In this document: positions 54,804 through 63,355 of the stretch, in pieces
Numbering within the stretch: the stretch's first letter is position 1
Layout of the letters: the number at the start of each line of letters is the position of its first letter
NCBI RefSeq assembly: GCF_028401955.1
Contig: NZ_JAQOTJ010000003.1
Span: 248,001-312,000, forward strand
From: Bacillus sp. BP-3
GTDB taxonomy: Bacteria > Bacillota > Bacilli > Bacillales > Bacillaceae_G
Direction of reading: 5' to 3'
Length of the DNA: 64,000 bases
Notes under the pieces: model-generated
Database searches by the model: none
Seen by the model: the letters and a program-made list of their open reading frames with translations, nothing else
Told to the model about the DNA's origin: nothing
Translations under genes and position numbers: made by a program

Positions 54804-56221
54804 TGAAGCAAATAAAGAATCGGATTCGAAACTTACCTATAAAATGGAAATTAACACTATGGTCCAGCACGTTATTATTTGTCTTATTCTTTTTATATAA
54901 TATTTTACAATATGTTATTATTGATCACTGGACACTTGATTATGAAAAAAAACAAATTAGCAGACAAGTAACAGAAATTGAAGCTTATTTTAAGAATGGG
55001 AATACAAGCTTTTCCGCAAATACAATTGAAAACAGTAAGGATTTTCTTGCAACTATAAATGATAAACATCAAATGATTCGAATTTTGGATGCAAACGGAA
55101 AGGCACTTGTCACTGTTTCACGTGACTTTAATCCAAAATTAGTTGTGCCAAAGTACGTCAATGAATCTGAAACTTCTATGACAAGACATTATGAAGATAG
55201 AATATTTGTACAGCGCACGCCGATTACAACACATACATTTACGGGTACAATTGAAGTTGGACAAAACTTTGAAGCTTTTGATCATTTAATGAAGCTTATT
55301 TTTCTCATTATGATCGCTGCTGGTATCGGAGGATTGCTACTTAGCTTTTTAGGCGGTACTATTCTTGCAAAGCAACTTCTTTTAAGTGTGCAAGCTATTA
55401 CAGATACGATGAACAAAATTAAGATAAATGGATTAAAAGAAAGGGTACCAATTCACGAAAACAATGATGAATTTGCCAAGCTCGGATTGCTTTTTAATGA
55501 GCTAATGGACAATTTAGAAACATCTTTTGTGCAACAAAAACAATTCGTTGAAGATGCATCCCATGAATTACGTACACCACTTACGATTATACAAGGACAT
55601 CTCTCTATGTTAAATCGCTGGGGAAAAAATGACCCTGCTATCTTACAAAAATCATTAGATTCGAGTTTAAAAGAAGTAGATCGTTTAAATAATCTCGTGT
55701 CAGAATTATTAGAATTATCACGAGCAGAATCTGAACAAATGTATCCTATTGCAGCCGAACCTGTACATGTACATTCAGTAATAGAACAAGTTACGCAAAA
55801 TTTCGAGTTGCTGCATGCAGACTTTCATTTTGATAGAAAATTACACGCAAATCATGCATGTGTTTCTATTCCTGCTTCTTATCTTGAACAAATTTTAGTC
55901 ATTATACTGGATAATGCGATCAAATATACAAAAGAACATGAAAAATATATTTGCTTGCAAAGCGAAGTAGAAGAAGAAGAAATTAAGATTACCATTGCAG
56001 ATCGCGGGGTCGGAATACCAAAGTCTGATTTGCCATATGTACTAAATCGTTTTTACCGAGTCGACAAAGCAAGAAGTCGAAAACAAGGCGGAAATGGATT
56101 AGGACTTTCCATTGCAAAGCGCCTTGTAGAAAAATATAATGGACGTATTATGATAGATAGCAAAGAAAAAGAGGGAACGACAGTTACCTTATTATTTTAT
56201 TGTCTAAAAAGCGAGAAGTAG
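54800..56221 (+). CDS. Sensor histidine kinase with HAMP
   Basis: 473 residues. N-terminal membrane helix (LTLWSSTLLFVLFFLYNILQYV), periplasmic-side sensor domain (about 45-165), second helix (LIFLIMIAAGIGGLLLSFLGG), HAMP, HisKA with H255 in DASHELRTPLT, and ATPase domain (LDNAIKYT, ADRGVGIPKSD, GNGLGLSIAKRL). Cognate kinase of the preceding regulator by a 4-base overlap. Confidence 0.94.
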   Translation: MMKQIKNRIRNLPIKWKLTLWSSTLLFVLFFLYNILQYVIIDHWTLDYEKKQISRQVTEIEAYFKNGNTSFSANTIENSKDFLATINDKHQMIRILDANGKALVTVSRDFNPKLVVPKYVNESETSMTRHYEDRIFVQRTPITTHTFTGTIEVGQNFEAFDHLMKLIFLIMIAAGIGGLLLSFLGGTILAKQLLLSVQAITDTMNKIKINGLKERVPIHENNDEFAKLGLLFNELMDNLETSFVQQKQFVEDASHELRTPLTIIQGHLSMLNRWGKNDPAILQKSLDSSLKEVDRLNNLVSELLELSRAESEQMYPIAAEPVHVHSVIEQVTQNFELLHADFHFDRKLHANHACVSIPASYLEQILVIILDNAIKYTKEHEKYICLQSEVEEEEIKITIADRGVGIPKSDLPYVLNRFYRVDKARSRKQGGNGLGLSIAKRLVEKYNGRIMIDSKEKEGTTVTLLFYCLKSEK

Positions 56222-56282
56222 ATTACATCCTTCTCGCTTTTATTTGTGGACTTAGCATAATTATAATGAATGCAAATGAAAA

Positions 56283-56336
56283 ATGAGAAAAAGATGAGAA
56301 AAATTTAAAGAACATTTCATATTGCTAGTGTATACT
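56283..56336 (+). promoter_or_regulatory. Tandem repeats and promoter before PAP2 gene
   Basis: ATGAGAAAAAG and ATGAGAAAAAT repeat in tandem with 11-base spacing (56283-56304), a typical OmpR-type binding layout, followed by a weak -35 and a TATACT -10 (56331-56336). Confidence 0.45.
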
Positions 56337-56416
56337 GAGCGAATCAACGAAATAGGTGATCACTAATGATTTAAAATTAGTGATTATGAACTGAATGTAA
56401 ACAAGGAGAGACTTAT

Positions 56417-57016
56417 ATGAATTACACAATATTCCACTGGATTAATAATTTGGCAGGATCCTCTGCTTTGTTAGATAAGATGATGATATTTATTACAAAT
56501 AGCGCACCTTATGTTGCAATTATCTTGATGCTTTCTTTATGGTTTAGTAACGGTCAAAAAGATACAGCTATTCGTAAGCAATATACAGTTTTGTACACAG
56601 CTCTTTCTGTTTGTACAGCACTACTTTTAAATGTTTTGATTCATGCACTTTATTATCATCCACGTCCATTTGTCACATATCATGTACACAAATTAGTACC
56701 ACATGCTACTGATTCTTCATTCGTAAGTGATCATGCTGTACTTGTATTTTCTATAGCATTTACAATGATTTTACGCGGAGAGGTATGGAAAAATATCGCG
56801 GTGCTTTGGGCTATACTAGTTGGTATTTCGCGTATTTATGTTGGTGTTCATTACCCAGCAGATATTATAGGTGGTGCTGTTTTATCTTTCCTAACAAGTG
56901 CTTTAGTCGTCAAATATACAAACAAAGTAGAACCTTTGATACGTCTCATGTTTCAAATTTACGCTAAAATAACAAAACGAATTCCATTGCTGTCTAAGTA
57001 CAATCACATAGCTTAA
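56417..57016 (+). CDS. PAP2 phosphatase, undecaprenyl-diphosphatase-like
   Basis: 199 residues, six membrane helices. PAP2 motifs: C1 ALYYHPRPF, C2 DSSFVSDHAVL, C3 SRIYVGVHYPADIIGG. This is the BcrC/YwoA layout of undecaprenyl-pyrophosphate phosphatases, which recycle the cell-wall lipid carrier and give bacitracin tolerance. ATG with AAGGAGAG. It follows a two-component system; tandem repeats lie before its promoter. Confidence 0.88.
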   Translation: MNYTIFHWINNLAGSSALLDKMMIFITNSAPYVAIILMLSLWFSNGQKDTAIRKQYTVLYTALSVCTALLLNVLIHALYYHPRPFVTYHVHKLVPHATDSSFVSDHAVLVFSIAFTMILRGEVWKNIAVLWAILVGISRIYVGVHYPADIIGGAVLSFLTSALVVKYTNKVEPLIRLMFQIYAKITKRIPLLSKYNHIA

Positions 57017-57103
57017 ATTGTCCACGGTTTATAAATACGTTTTAGATTAGAATGCAAATATTTGGTCATAATAGTAATCATGTATATCAATTTAAAGGAT
57101 GAT

Positions 57104-57613
57104 ATGATGATTTATATTTATACTGATTATGGCGGGACACATACAACTTCATTAGCAGCAGCATATCATTTAAAAAAACTACCAACTAATCGAAAACTTA
57201 CAAAAGACGAAATATTAAACGTTGATTATTTTAATAAACTAAAAACTTCTGATATGGGAAAAATTATTTTTCATGGGCGAGACGAAAACGGAGACCCTGT
57301 TTATACAGTCGGTCATGGTGCATCTAAAGTTGTAGTTCCAGCATTAAAAAATTTAAGTATATTATTACAAGATAAATATCAAAATCACGAAAAAATTGTG
57401 TTTTCTAACACATCACCAACTGTACCAATTGCTATGACGATTGGTGGTTTATTTTCAAGAAGATTAAAAATTGATTTTATTGGTGTACCGTTGTTAGTTT
57501 TTGGTGCAAAACAAGCTTGTGATAATATAATCAGGCTCGTAGATTATACAAAACAAGCTGGAAGATTAACAAATGATGATGTTGTAGTATTAGAAAATGA
57601 AAACTTTAAATAG
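57104..57613 (+). CDS. DUF3189 family protein
   Basis: 169 residues from ATG 57104 (or 57107; AAAGGAT upstream). N-terminal IYIYTDYGGTHTTSLAAAYHLKKLP with an Asp-and-Gly loop, then IIFHGRDENGDPVYTVGHGASKVVVPALKNL, typical of DUF3189. No known activity; the loop could be nucleotide-binding. Ends at a bidirectional terminator. Confidence 0.8.
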   Translation: MMIYIYTDYGGTHTTSLAAAYHLKKLPTNRKLTKDEILNVDYFNKLKTSDMGKIIFHGRDENGDPVYTVGHGASKVVVPALKNLSILLQDKYQNHEKIVFSNTSPTVPIAMTIGGLFSRRLKIDFIGVPLLVFGAKQACDNIIRLVDYTKQAGRLTNDDVVVLENENFK

Positions 57614-57619
57614 TTTATC

Positions 57620-57656
57620 AAAAAAGGATGGTTAATCATATATTAACCATCCTTTT
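57620..57656. terminator. Bidirectional terminator
   Basis: AAAAAGGATGGTTAAT (57620-57635) pairs perfectly with 57641-57656; separates convergent genes. Confidence 0.9.
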
Positions 57657-57658
57657 TG

Positions 57659-58363
57659 TTATACGATCTCAACTTTTTTTCGAATGACAATCTTATCAAT
57701 GTCATCTTCTTCATCACCAATATATAAATCACGTTCTCTCAAATACATTTCAAAATATAAATCCGCTTCAGCACGTTCATCGTAGGGCTTTATAGATAAA
57801 ACAAATCCTAATTTATGTTGATCTTCTAATTCCACAGTTGAAATGTATGCTGGAATTTTATTACGTAAAAATAACTCCTTAATTGGAATAATCATGTCTT
57901 TCATTAATTTTGATAAAAGAGTCGTTTCAAATTCAAAATTAAAGCGCTCAATGCTTGATAAATCTGCAAAAACAACGCCAATAAAACCAGTATTAAAAAT
58001 TTCTTGATAGTTTTCTTCTTCTATATTTCCGTTATAAAAATTCTTTTCAATTAAGTAATTTTTAAAATAAGCAATGCCTTCAGCTTCTTTAAAAGGTTTC
58101 GTTGAAAGAACAAATCCGATTTTCTTTTGTTTATGTAAATACGCACATGATAAGTAAGCAGTAATACTATGTTCAGCAAAAAGAGAACTTGTTGCTTGCG
58201 CGAGACCATCTAATACATGATGTGCAATGTGTAGTCGTTTACGAGAAAAGTAATATGATTTTTTTTGAAGTTCTAATGTATCGATAAACACAGAGCCAAT
58301 AAAGCCTGTATTTGAAATAGTAGGAGTATGCTTTTTTCTTCCTCTGCGTTTATTTTGAGTCAA
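57659..58363 (-). CDS. Protein with two internal repeats, unknown function
   Basis: 234 residues, TTG start behind AAGGATGG. After a basic N-terminus (MTQNKRRGRKKHT) come two similar halves: NTGFIGSVFIDTLELQ ... IGFVLSTKPFKEAEGIAYFKNYL and NTGFIGVVFADLSSIE ... LGFVLSIKPYDERAEADLYFEMYL, each about 95 residues. No family recognised. The doubled fold suggests an internal pseudo-dimer. Monocistronic. Confidence 0.6.
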   Translation of the reverse strand: MTQNKRRGRKKHTPTISNTGFIGSVFIDTLELQKKSYYFSRKRLHIAHHVLDGLAQATSSLFAEHSITAYLSCAYLHKQKKIGFVLSTKPFKEAEGIAYFKNYLIEKNFYNGNIEEENYQEIFNTGFIGVVFADLSSIERFNFEFETTLLSKLMKDMIIPIKELFLRNKIPAYISTVELEDQHKLGFVLSIKPYDERAEADLYFEMYLRERDLYIGDEEDDIDKIVIRKKVEIV

Positions 58364-58489
58364 TGAAATCCATCCTTCCTAGTATCTTTTCCATAAGGGA
58401 GGAGATACAAAACGAACATTTGTTCTTATATTTATATAATACTATTTATTCGTTGAAAAGTAAATGCTTTTATCCTCAAAATAAACAAA

Positions 58490-58512
58490 AAGATGCCTCA
58501 AAAAGGCATCTT
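58490..58512. terminator. Terminator of the 34-aa gene
   Basis: AAGATGCCT (58490-58498) pairs with AGGCATCTT (58504-58512), A-rich on the left, i.e. T-rich for the minus-strand gene ending at 58563. Confidence 0.75.
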
Positions 58513-58562
58513 AATTAAGAATAGGGAAGAGCATTTCCCCTATGATATTATGTATATTTATA

Positions 58563-58667
58563 TTAAGAAACAGATACAAATTCCTCTGCATCTTCGACAT
58601 CTAAATGGCAATCCATTGTACGTACTTCTTGATCTTCATGGCTTCCAAAATAAATAGTAATTTTCAT
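58563..58667 (-). CDS. 34-aa acidic hypothetical protein
   Basis: ATG at 58667 preceded by AAAGGAGCG; reads MKITIYFGSHEDQEVRTM and ends EEFVSVS. Acidic, no motif. Good ribosome site and its own terminator argue for a real small gene. Unrecognised. Confidence 0.55.
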   Translation of the reverse strand: MKITIYFGSHEDQEVRTMDCHLDVEDAEEFVSVS

Positions 58668-58832
58668 ATATATCGCTCCTTTATTCTAGGAATACCTAAA
58701 ATAATCGTTTATTGCTTTTTATTATATACCACTTTACATATTCCTACAATCTTATCATTATGCTTAAAAATGTTTCTTTAATATTAAGAAAATTGTTATA
58801 ATAAACACATCTATATTGAAGGAGGAAATAAC

Positions 58833-58889
58833 ATGCAAAAAACACTAAAAGCATTTTCAAACGCAGGAAGAGGAGTGAATATCAACTAA
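58833..58889 (+). CDS. Leader peptide upstream of MFS pump
   Basis: 18-codon frame MQKTLKAFSNAGRGVNIN with a strong GGAGG 7 bases before ATG, stopping 67 bases before the MFS start. Its 3' codons form arm 1 of competing hairpins. Looks like a ribosome-stalling leader for translational attenuation, as before erm, cat or bmrCD-type genes. Confidence 0.65.
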   Translation: MQKTLKAFSNAGRGVNIN

Positions 58890-58950
58890 CGGTCATATAG
58901 CACTCCTACTTCCTAAAATCATCATAAAAAATGAATAACGGAAAGTAGGA
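58865..58950 (+). promoter_or_regulatory. Attenuator with alternative hairpins before MFS gene
   Basis: Arm 1 AGGAAGAGGAGTG (58865-58877) pairs with arm 2 CACTCCTACTTCCT (58901-58914); arm 2 also pairs with arm 3 GGAAAGTAGGA (58940-58950), which holds the ribosome site of the MFS gene. A ribosome completing the leader would cover arm 1 and let arms 2 and 3 hide the site; a ribosome stalled early would leave arm 1 free to pair with arm 2 and expose it. Confidence 0.6.
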
Positions 58951-58956
58951 ACACAA

Positions 58957-60180
58957 TTGAAGAAACAAACTATCGCAACGCATAACATTTCCATTTTATT
59001 TTGGGTGCAATTTTTTGGAACGATTAGTTTTTTACAGCCCGTAATGACATTGTTTTATATGGAAAGAGGCTTAACGGCAGCCAATATATTTATTGTCATG
59101 ATGTGTTGGAGCGTGGCAGTACTTGTTGGGGAAATTCCAGCAGGCGTTTTTGCAGATCGATTCGGTGCAAAATTATCATTTTTGACAGGATCTATCATAA
59201 AAACGTTTAGTATTTCTATCTTGCTATTTGCAGATAACCTATGGTTATTTTGTCTATATAGTTTATTGAACGGTTTTTCGGTTACATTTTTCTCTGGTGC
59301 GGACGAAGCATTAATTTATGAGTCACTAAAAGAAAACAATGAACAACATGTAATGGATCAAGCAATGGGAAAAATCCAATCGGCAGGCTTTATATCCATG
59401 TTATTCGCTGTAATTTTCGGTTCGTATTTCGCCAAAGATTTACGAGAGGAACAATTTACACTTTTAATTGTTCTTGGAATAGCATTTCATTTGGTAGAAT
59501 TTGCATTACTACTTTTCATCAAAAGTCCAAAGAAGCTATCATCCTACCGAGAAGAATCTTTTTCACAAGTATTTGAAGGGATAAAGGTAATTCGTAAAGC
59601 ACCGCAATTACTTATTATGTTTTTAAACGTCTCGCTTGTGTTCATTCCAGCAAGCGCAGTATATGACACATTTAACCAACCGTTGTTTACGAAAGCAGGC
59701 CTTCCTGTATTTGCAATTGGTATTATGTATGCTTTAGCTGCTATCCTTGGATATTTTTCCTCAATATCAATTGGATGGCTTACTTGCAGATTTTCACGTG
59801 CAATTTTAATGAATGTAACAGGTGGTTTAGCTGTTGGTGGTTTACTATTATCAACGTTTTTCGGAGACACTTTGTGGGTTATATTAGGAGCCTTTTTTAT
59901 CTTACGGTTCGTACGTGCAATTCGATATCCGATATACTCGCAGCTTAGTAATGATATTATCCCGTCGCATGTACGTGCAACAACGATTTCATTACTATCT
60001 GTTTTAGATTCAATATTAGATCTTATTATTTTCGGAACACTATCATTCGTAGCTGTTAAGTCATTACCATTTGTATTCGCTAGCTGTGCATGTATTGCAT
60101 GTATTGGGACGTTTTTACCGATTAAAAAAATTGAAGTGAGCGATACGGCGCGGCATAGAATGAACCGAAGTATAGAATAA
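58957..60180 (+). CDS. MFS transporter, probable efflux pump
   Basis: 407 residues, 12 helices, TTG start (AGTAGGA upstream, inside the attenuator). Motif A variant AGVFADRFGAKLSF (about 66-79); SVLDSILDLIIFGTLSF near the C-terminus. Drug:H+ antiporter type is likely; the upstream leader suggests induction by a ribosome-acting antibiotic. Specific substrate unknown. Confidence 0.88.
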   Translation: MKKQTIATHNISILFWVQFFGTISFLQPVMTLFYMERGLTAANIFIVMMCWSVAVLVGEIPAGVFADRFGAKLSFLTGSIIKTFSISILLFADNLWLFCLYSLLNGFSVTFFSGADEALIYESLKENNEQHVMDQAMGKIQSAGFISMLFAVIFGSYFAKDLREEQFTLLIVLGIAFHLVEFALLLFIKSPKKLSSYREESFSQVFEGIKVIRKAPQLLIMFLNVSLVFIPASAVYDTFNQPLFTKAGLPVFAIGIMYALAAILGYFSSISIGWLTCRFSRAILMNVTGGLAVGGLLLSTFFGDTLWVILGAFFILRFVRAIRYPIYSQLSNDIIPSHVRATTISLLSVLDSILDLIIFGTLSFVAVKSLPFVFASCACIACIGTFLPIKKIEVSDTARHRMNRSIE

Positions 60181-60183
60181 AAT

Positions 60184-60218
60184 AGTCCGCCAAAGTGTCT
60201 AATAAACTTTGGCGGACT
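60184..60218 (+). terminator. Terminator after MFS gene
   Basis: AGTCCGCCAAAGT (60184-60196) pairs with ACTTTGGCGGACT (60206-60218). Confidence 0.85.
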
Positions 60219-60285
60219 TTATGTTTACACCATAAAAAATATTAGTAGACAATATAATAATTTGAAATATATGGAGGTCAATCTC

Positions 60286-60717
60286 ATGTTACTTATAGAG
60301 AAAGCAAAACTTGATGATATACAATGGATTAATTTTCAATACGAACAGGTTGATTTTGTACCATCACATTTAGAAAATGAAGAGATTGCAATAGCATATT
60401 TTAATAGTCAAAAATCTGGTTTAGGAAGATTAGTAAAAATTGATGAAAACAACTTTGAATTGGGTGGAATATATACGTTAGAGGAATATAGAGGAAAGAA
60501 TATTGCTGATAGTATCGTTGCATTTCTTATTAAAGAAGCTAGGAAATTTCAAATTCAAAATGTATATTGCATTCCATTTGAACACTTAAAACCTTTTTAT
60601 AGTAAACATGGGTTTCAAGAAGTAGTAGATCTAGTTTTGGTACCTCAACCAATTATAGATAAATATAATTGGTGTTTAGAGCAATATGATACAAAAACAT
60701 TGTTAATGAAATTATAA
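60286..60717 (+). CDS. GNAT family acetyltransferase
   Basis: 143 residues from ATG 60286 (TGGAGGT upstream). Core: FELGGIYTLEEYRGKNIADSIVAFLIKEA (acetyl-CoA loop) and FEHLKPFYSKHGFQEV. Short GNAT with a C-terminal extension. Substrate unknown. Followed by a small terminator. Confidence 0.8.
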   Translation: MLLIEKAKLDDIQWINFQYEQVDFVPSHLENEEIAIAYFNSQKSGLGRLVKIDENNFELGGIYTLEEYRGKNIADSIVAFLIKEARKFQIQNVYCIPFEHLKPFYSKHGFQEVVDLVLVPQPIIDKYNWCLEQYDTKTLLMKL

Positions 60718-60722
60718 ATTTG

Positions 60723-60752
60723 AAAACACACATAAAGTGTGTTTTTTCTTTT
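60723..60752 (+). terminator. Terminator
   Basis: AAAACACAC (60723-60731) pairs with GTGTGTTTT (60737-60745), T-rich after. Confidence 0.75.
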
Positions 60753-60932
60753 TTTATAGCTAGAAAAGAATGCGTGAACTTACATAATTCTAAATTAGGC
60801 ATTTGAACAAGTCACAATACCTAGACTTAGGTCATACTTTGTTGGGGAGTGCAATTCGAAATGGTCTATTGTCCATTTGTTACAAGTCGTTTTTCGGTAT
60901 AACTTGCAAATTATGTTCATGGAGGTAATGAA

Positions 60933-61244
60933 ATGAATAATTTTCAACAAGAACTTCAAACGTTAAATTTAAATGATTATAATGCTGGAAATGTTGTGTA
61001 CTGGGATAGTCAAATTCCTTCTCCATACTATATCGCTGAGGACGCTACTCGTCGTTGCGGTGGTTGTGGTCGTTGTGGTGGTTTTGGACGTTGTGGTGGA
61101 TTCGGTCGTTGTGGAGGATTCCGTTGCTTTGGATGCTTTGGATGCCTTGGATGCCTTGGATGCGGCGGCTGCGGAGGTTGCGGAGGTTGTGGTGGATTTG
61201 GCGGTTGTGCCGGATTCTGCTGGGATGGAATATGCGTTATTTAA
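60933..61244 (+). CDS. Heterocycloanthracin-type bacteriocin precursor
   Basis: 103 residues: leader about 1-41 (MNNFQQELQTLNLNDYNAG ... EDATRR) then a core of Cys-x-x repeats (CGGCGRCGGF..., CFGCFGCLGCLGC, CGGCGGCGG) with 16 cysteines, ending AGFCWDGICVI. This is the heterocycloanthracin/sonorensin family, whose Cys and Ser/Thr become thiazole/oxazole rings. The following genes encode the maturation enzymes. ATG behind GGAGG. Own terminator, so separately transcribed. Confidence 0.92.
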   Translation: MNNFQQELQTLNLNDYNAGNVVYWDSQIPSPYYIAEDATRRCGGCGRCGGFGRCGGFGRCGGFRCFGCFGCLGCLGCGGCGGCGGCGGFGGCAGFCWDGICVI

Positions 61245-61276
61245 TTCCTATTTTTTAATTATAACTTTACTTAAAG

Positions 61277-61316
61277 AAAAGTGTTTCTACACGATTTTCA
61301 TTGTAGAGACACTTTT
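61277..61316 (+). terminator. Terminator after bacteriocin precursor
   Basis: AAAAGTGTTTCTACA (61277-61291) pairs with TGTAGAGACACTTTT (61302-61316), one G-T pair, then T8. Confidence 0.9.
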
Positions 61317-61429
61317 TTTTAAGTATGATAAACCACTCTTCTTTTTTTCCTTTTGACATAAGAAAAAATAGGATACATAAAATTGTTATGATGACAGTTT
61401 AATGCGATAAACAGTGAAGGAGGAGTACA

Positions 61430-63355
61430 ATGACAAAATTAAACTCTTCTACGCGTTTGAAATTGAAACGAGATACTTTCTTTCTCTCTAATCCAAAAGG
61501 AGAAGTGTACTTTAGAAATAATACAAGTTCATTCCGTATGGAAGGGAAGTCAATCAACCAATGGATTGAAAAACTGGTGCCAATGTTTAATGGTGAATAT
61601 ACTTTAGGGAGTTTGACAGATGGCTTACCTGATCTATACCGAGAGCGAGTATTTGAAATAGCAGAAATACTGTACCAAAATGAATTTGCAACAGACATAA
61701 GTCAAGATCATCCACACCAATTGCCAGGAAATATTCTCAAAAAGTACGCATCTCAAATTGAATTTTTAGATAACCTCGGCATTTCAGGTGCATATCGTTT
61801 CCAATCTTATCGCCAAACGAAGGTATTAGCTATCGGTTCTGGTTCTTTTTTTGTTTCCTTAGCTTCTGCGTTACTTGAATCGGGATTACCACAATTCCAG
61901 ATGTTGATTACTGATCCCGTACAAACCAATAAAAGAAGATTAAAAGAATTAATAGAACATGCCAAAAAAACAGATCCCGAAGTATTGATTGAAGAAATTT
62001 TTTTACAAAAAGAAAAAAGAAATGGTTTGAAGGATGCGGTGCAGCCATTTCAAGCGATTTTGTATGTATCACAAGGAGATGAAATAGAAGAATTAAAAAT
62101 TCTTCATGCTATATGTAAAGAAGAAAAAAAGATTTTCATCCCTGCCATATTTCAGCAAGGAGTCGGATTAGCTGGGCCACTCGTACACCCAGAAAATGAT
62201 GCTTGCTGGGAATCAGCTTGGCGACGTATACACAAAACTGCATTTTCTAAAACTTCTCAAGAACACATTTTTTCTTCTACAACGGAATCAATGTTAGCGA
62301 ATGTAATTGTATTCGAACTGTTCAAAAAGGTTACAGATATAACGAAACCTGCACAAACTAATCAATTTTTTCTGTTAAATTCTGAAACGTTAGAAGGAAA
62401 CTGGCATTCTTTTTTACCTCATCCGTTAGTAACCGAGCAACTGGAAATCGAATGGGTCCAGAATTTCAATACGAGAATGAAACAGAACTCAACTAAAAAT
62501 GAATTGAATGAATATACTCTGAACTTGAATTATCTTGTCTCAAAAGAAGCAGGGATTTTTCATATTTGGGAAGCAGGTGACTTAAAACAGCTGCCGCTGG
62601 CTCAATGTCGAATTCAAGCAGTTGATCCGCTGTCAGAAGGTCCCGCTGAACTATTACCAGATATGATTTGTACAGGTTTAACGCATATGGAAGCAAGGTA
62701 TGAAGCTGGATTATCCGGAGTTGAGACCTATATATCGCGAATAGTTAGTTCCAAGCTTTCCGAACATGAGGATTTTATAGGAATTGGAGCCGGGGAAACA
62801 ATTGCAGAATGTGTGTCTAGAGGATTACAAAAATGTTTAGATGAAGAATTTCGTAAGAGACAACTACAACAAAAAATTTCTGTTTCCCCGCTAAAATTAG
62901 ATGTAGTAGAAGATGAACGCTGCCGCTTTTATTTACAAGCACTTACCACAATACAAGGAATACCTACAATCGCTTTAGGAGAGTCTATTTTTAATTTCCC
63001 TGTTATTTGGATTTGTACGAATAATCGCTGGTACGGAAGTGTAGGATTCAATAGAACATTAGCGTTACGCAAGGCATTACAACAGGCACTTACAGAAACG
63101 CAAAATTATAACGATTGTCTCACATCTCAAGCAATAGAGACTTCATCTGTTTTATTACAAGATAAAATGCCATTACATTTCGCTATTTGTTCTTGTGAAA
63201 ACATGACACAAGAACAAATATTACAGTCTGCTGAACAGACATTAAAACAAGATGGAAAACGGCTCTACGTATTTGAAGTATCGCTAGAAGCAATCTGGAA
63301 GGAGGAATTGGCAGGAATATTTGGAGTATTATTGGGAGAGGAGGAATCCCATTGA
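61430..63355 (+). CDS. Thiazole-containing bacteriocin maturation protein
   Basis: 641 residues, ATG behind GAAGGAGGAG. Resembles the ThiF-like maturation protein that accompanies heterocycloanthracin clusters: N-terminal leader-binding region (KRDTFFLSNPKGEVYFRNNTSSFRMEG), Rossmann-like VLAIGSGSFFVSLASALLESGLPQFQMLITDP (about 125-155), GLAGPLVHPENDACWESAW in the middle, and a C-terminal half unlike YcaO. Part of cyclodehydration of the Cys-rich core. Stop TGA overlaps the next TTG start by 3 bases. Confidence 0.85.
   Translation: MTKLNSSTRLKLKRDTFFLSNPKGEVYFRNNTSSFRMEGKSINQWIEKLVPMFNGEYTLGSLTDGLPDLYRERVFEIAEILYQNEFATDISQDHPHQLPGNILKKYASQIEFLDNLGISGAYRFQSYRQTKVLAIGSGSFFVSLASALLESGLPQFQMLITDPVQTNKRRLKELIEHAKKTDPEVLIEEIFLQKEKRNGLKDAVQPFQAILYVSQGDEIEELKILHAICKEEKKIFIPAIFQQGVGLAGPLVHPENDACWESAWRRIHKTAFSKTSQEHIFSSTTESMLANVIVFELFKKVTDITKPAQTNQFFLLNSETLEGNWHSFLPHPLVTEQLEIEWVQNFNTRMKQNSTKNELNEYTLNLNYLVSKEAGIFHIWEAGDLKQLPLAQCRIQAVDPLSEGPAELLPDMICTGLTHMEARYEAGLSGVETYISRIVSSKLSEHEDFIGIGAGETIAECVSRGLQKCLDEEFRKRQLQQKISVSPLKLDVVEDERCRFYLQALTTIQGIPTIALGESIFNFPVIWICTNNRWYGSVGFNRTLALRKALQQALTETQNYNDCLTSQAIETSSVLLQDKMPLHFAICSCENMTQEQILQSAEQTLKQDGKRLYVFEVSLEAIWKEELAGIFGVLLGEEESH

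Noticed and set aside
61050-61210. CRISPR-like short repeats in the bacteriocin gene
   Set aside because: Repeats are coding glycine/cysteine triplets without uniform spacers; no cas genes.
60973-61356. Second and third long frames across the Cys-rich bacteriocin gene
   Set aside because: They are by-products of the 9-base-type repeats in the core; the bacteriocin frame has the ribosome site, the known leader and the correct Cys pattern.
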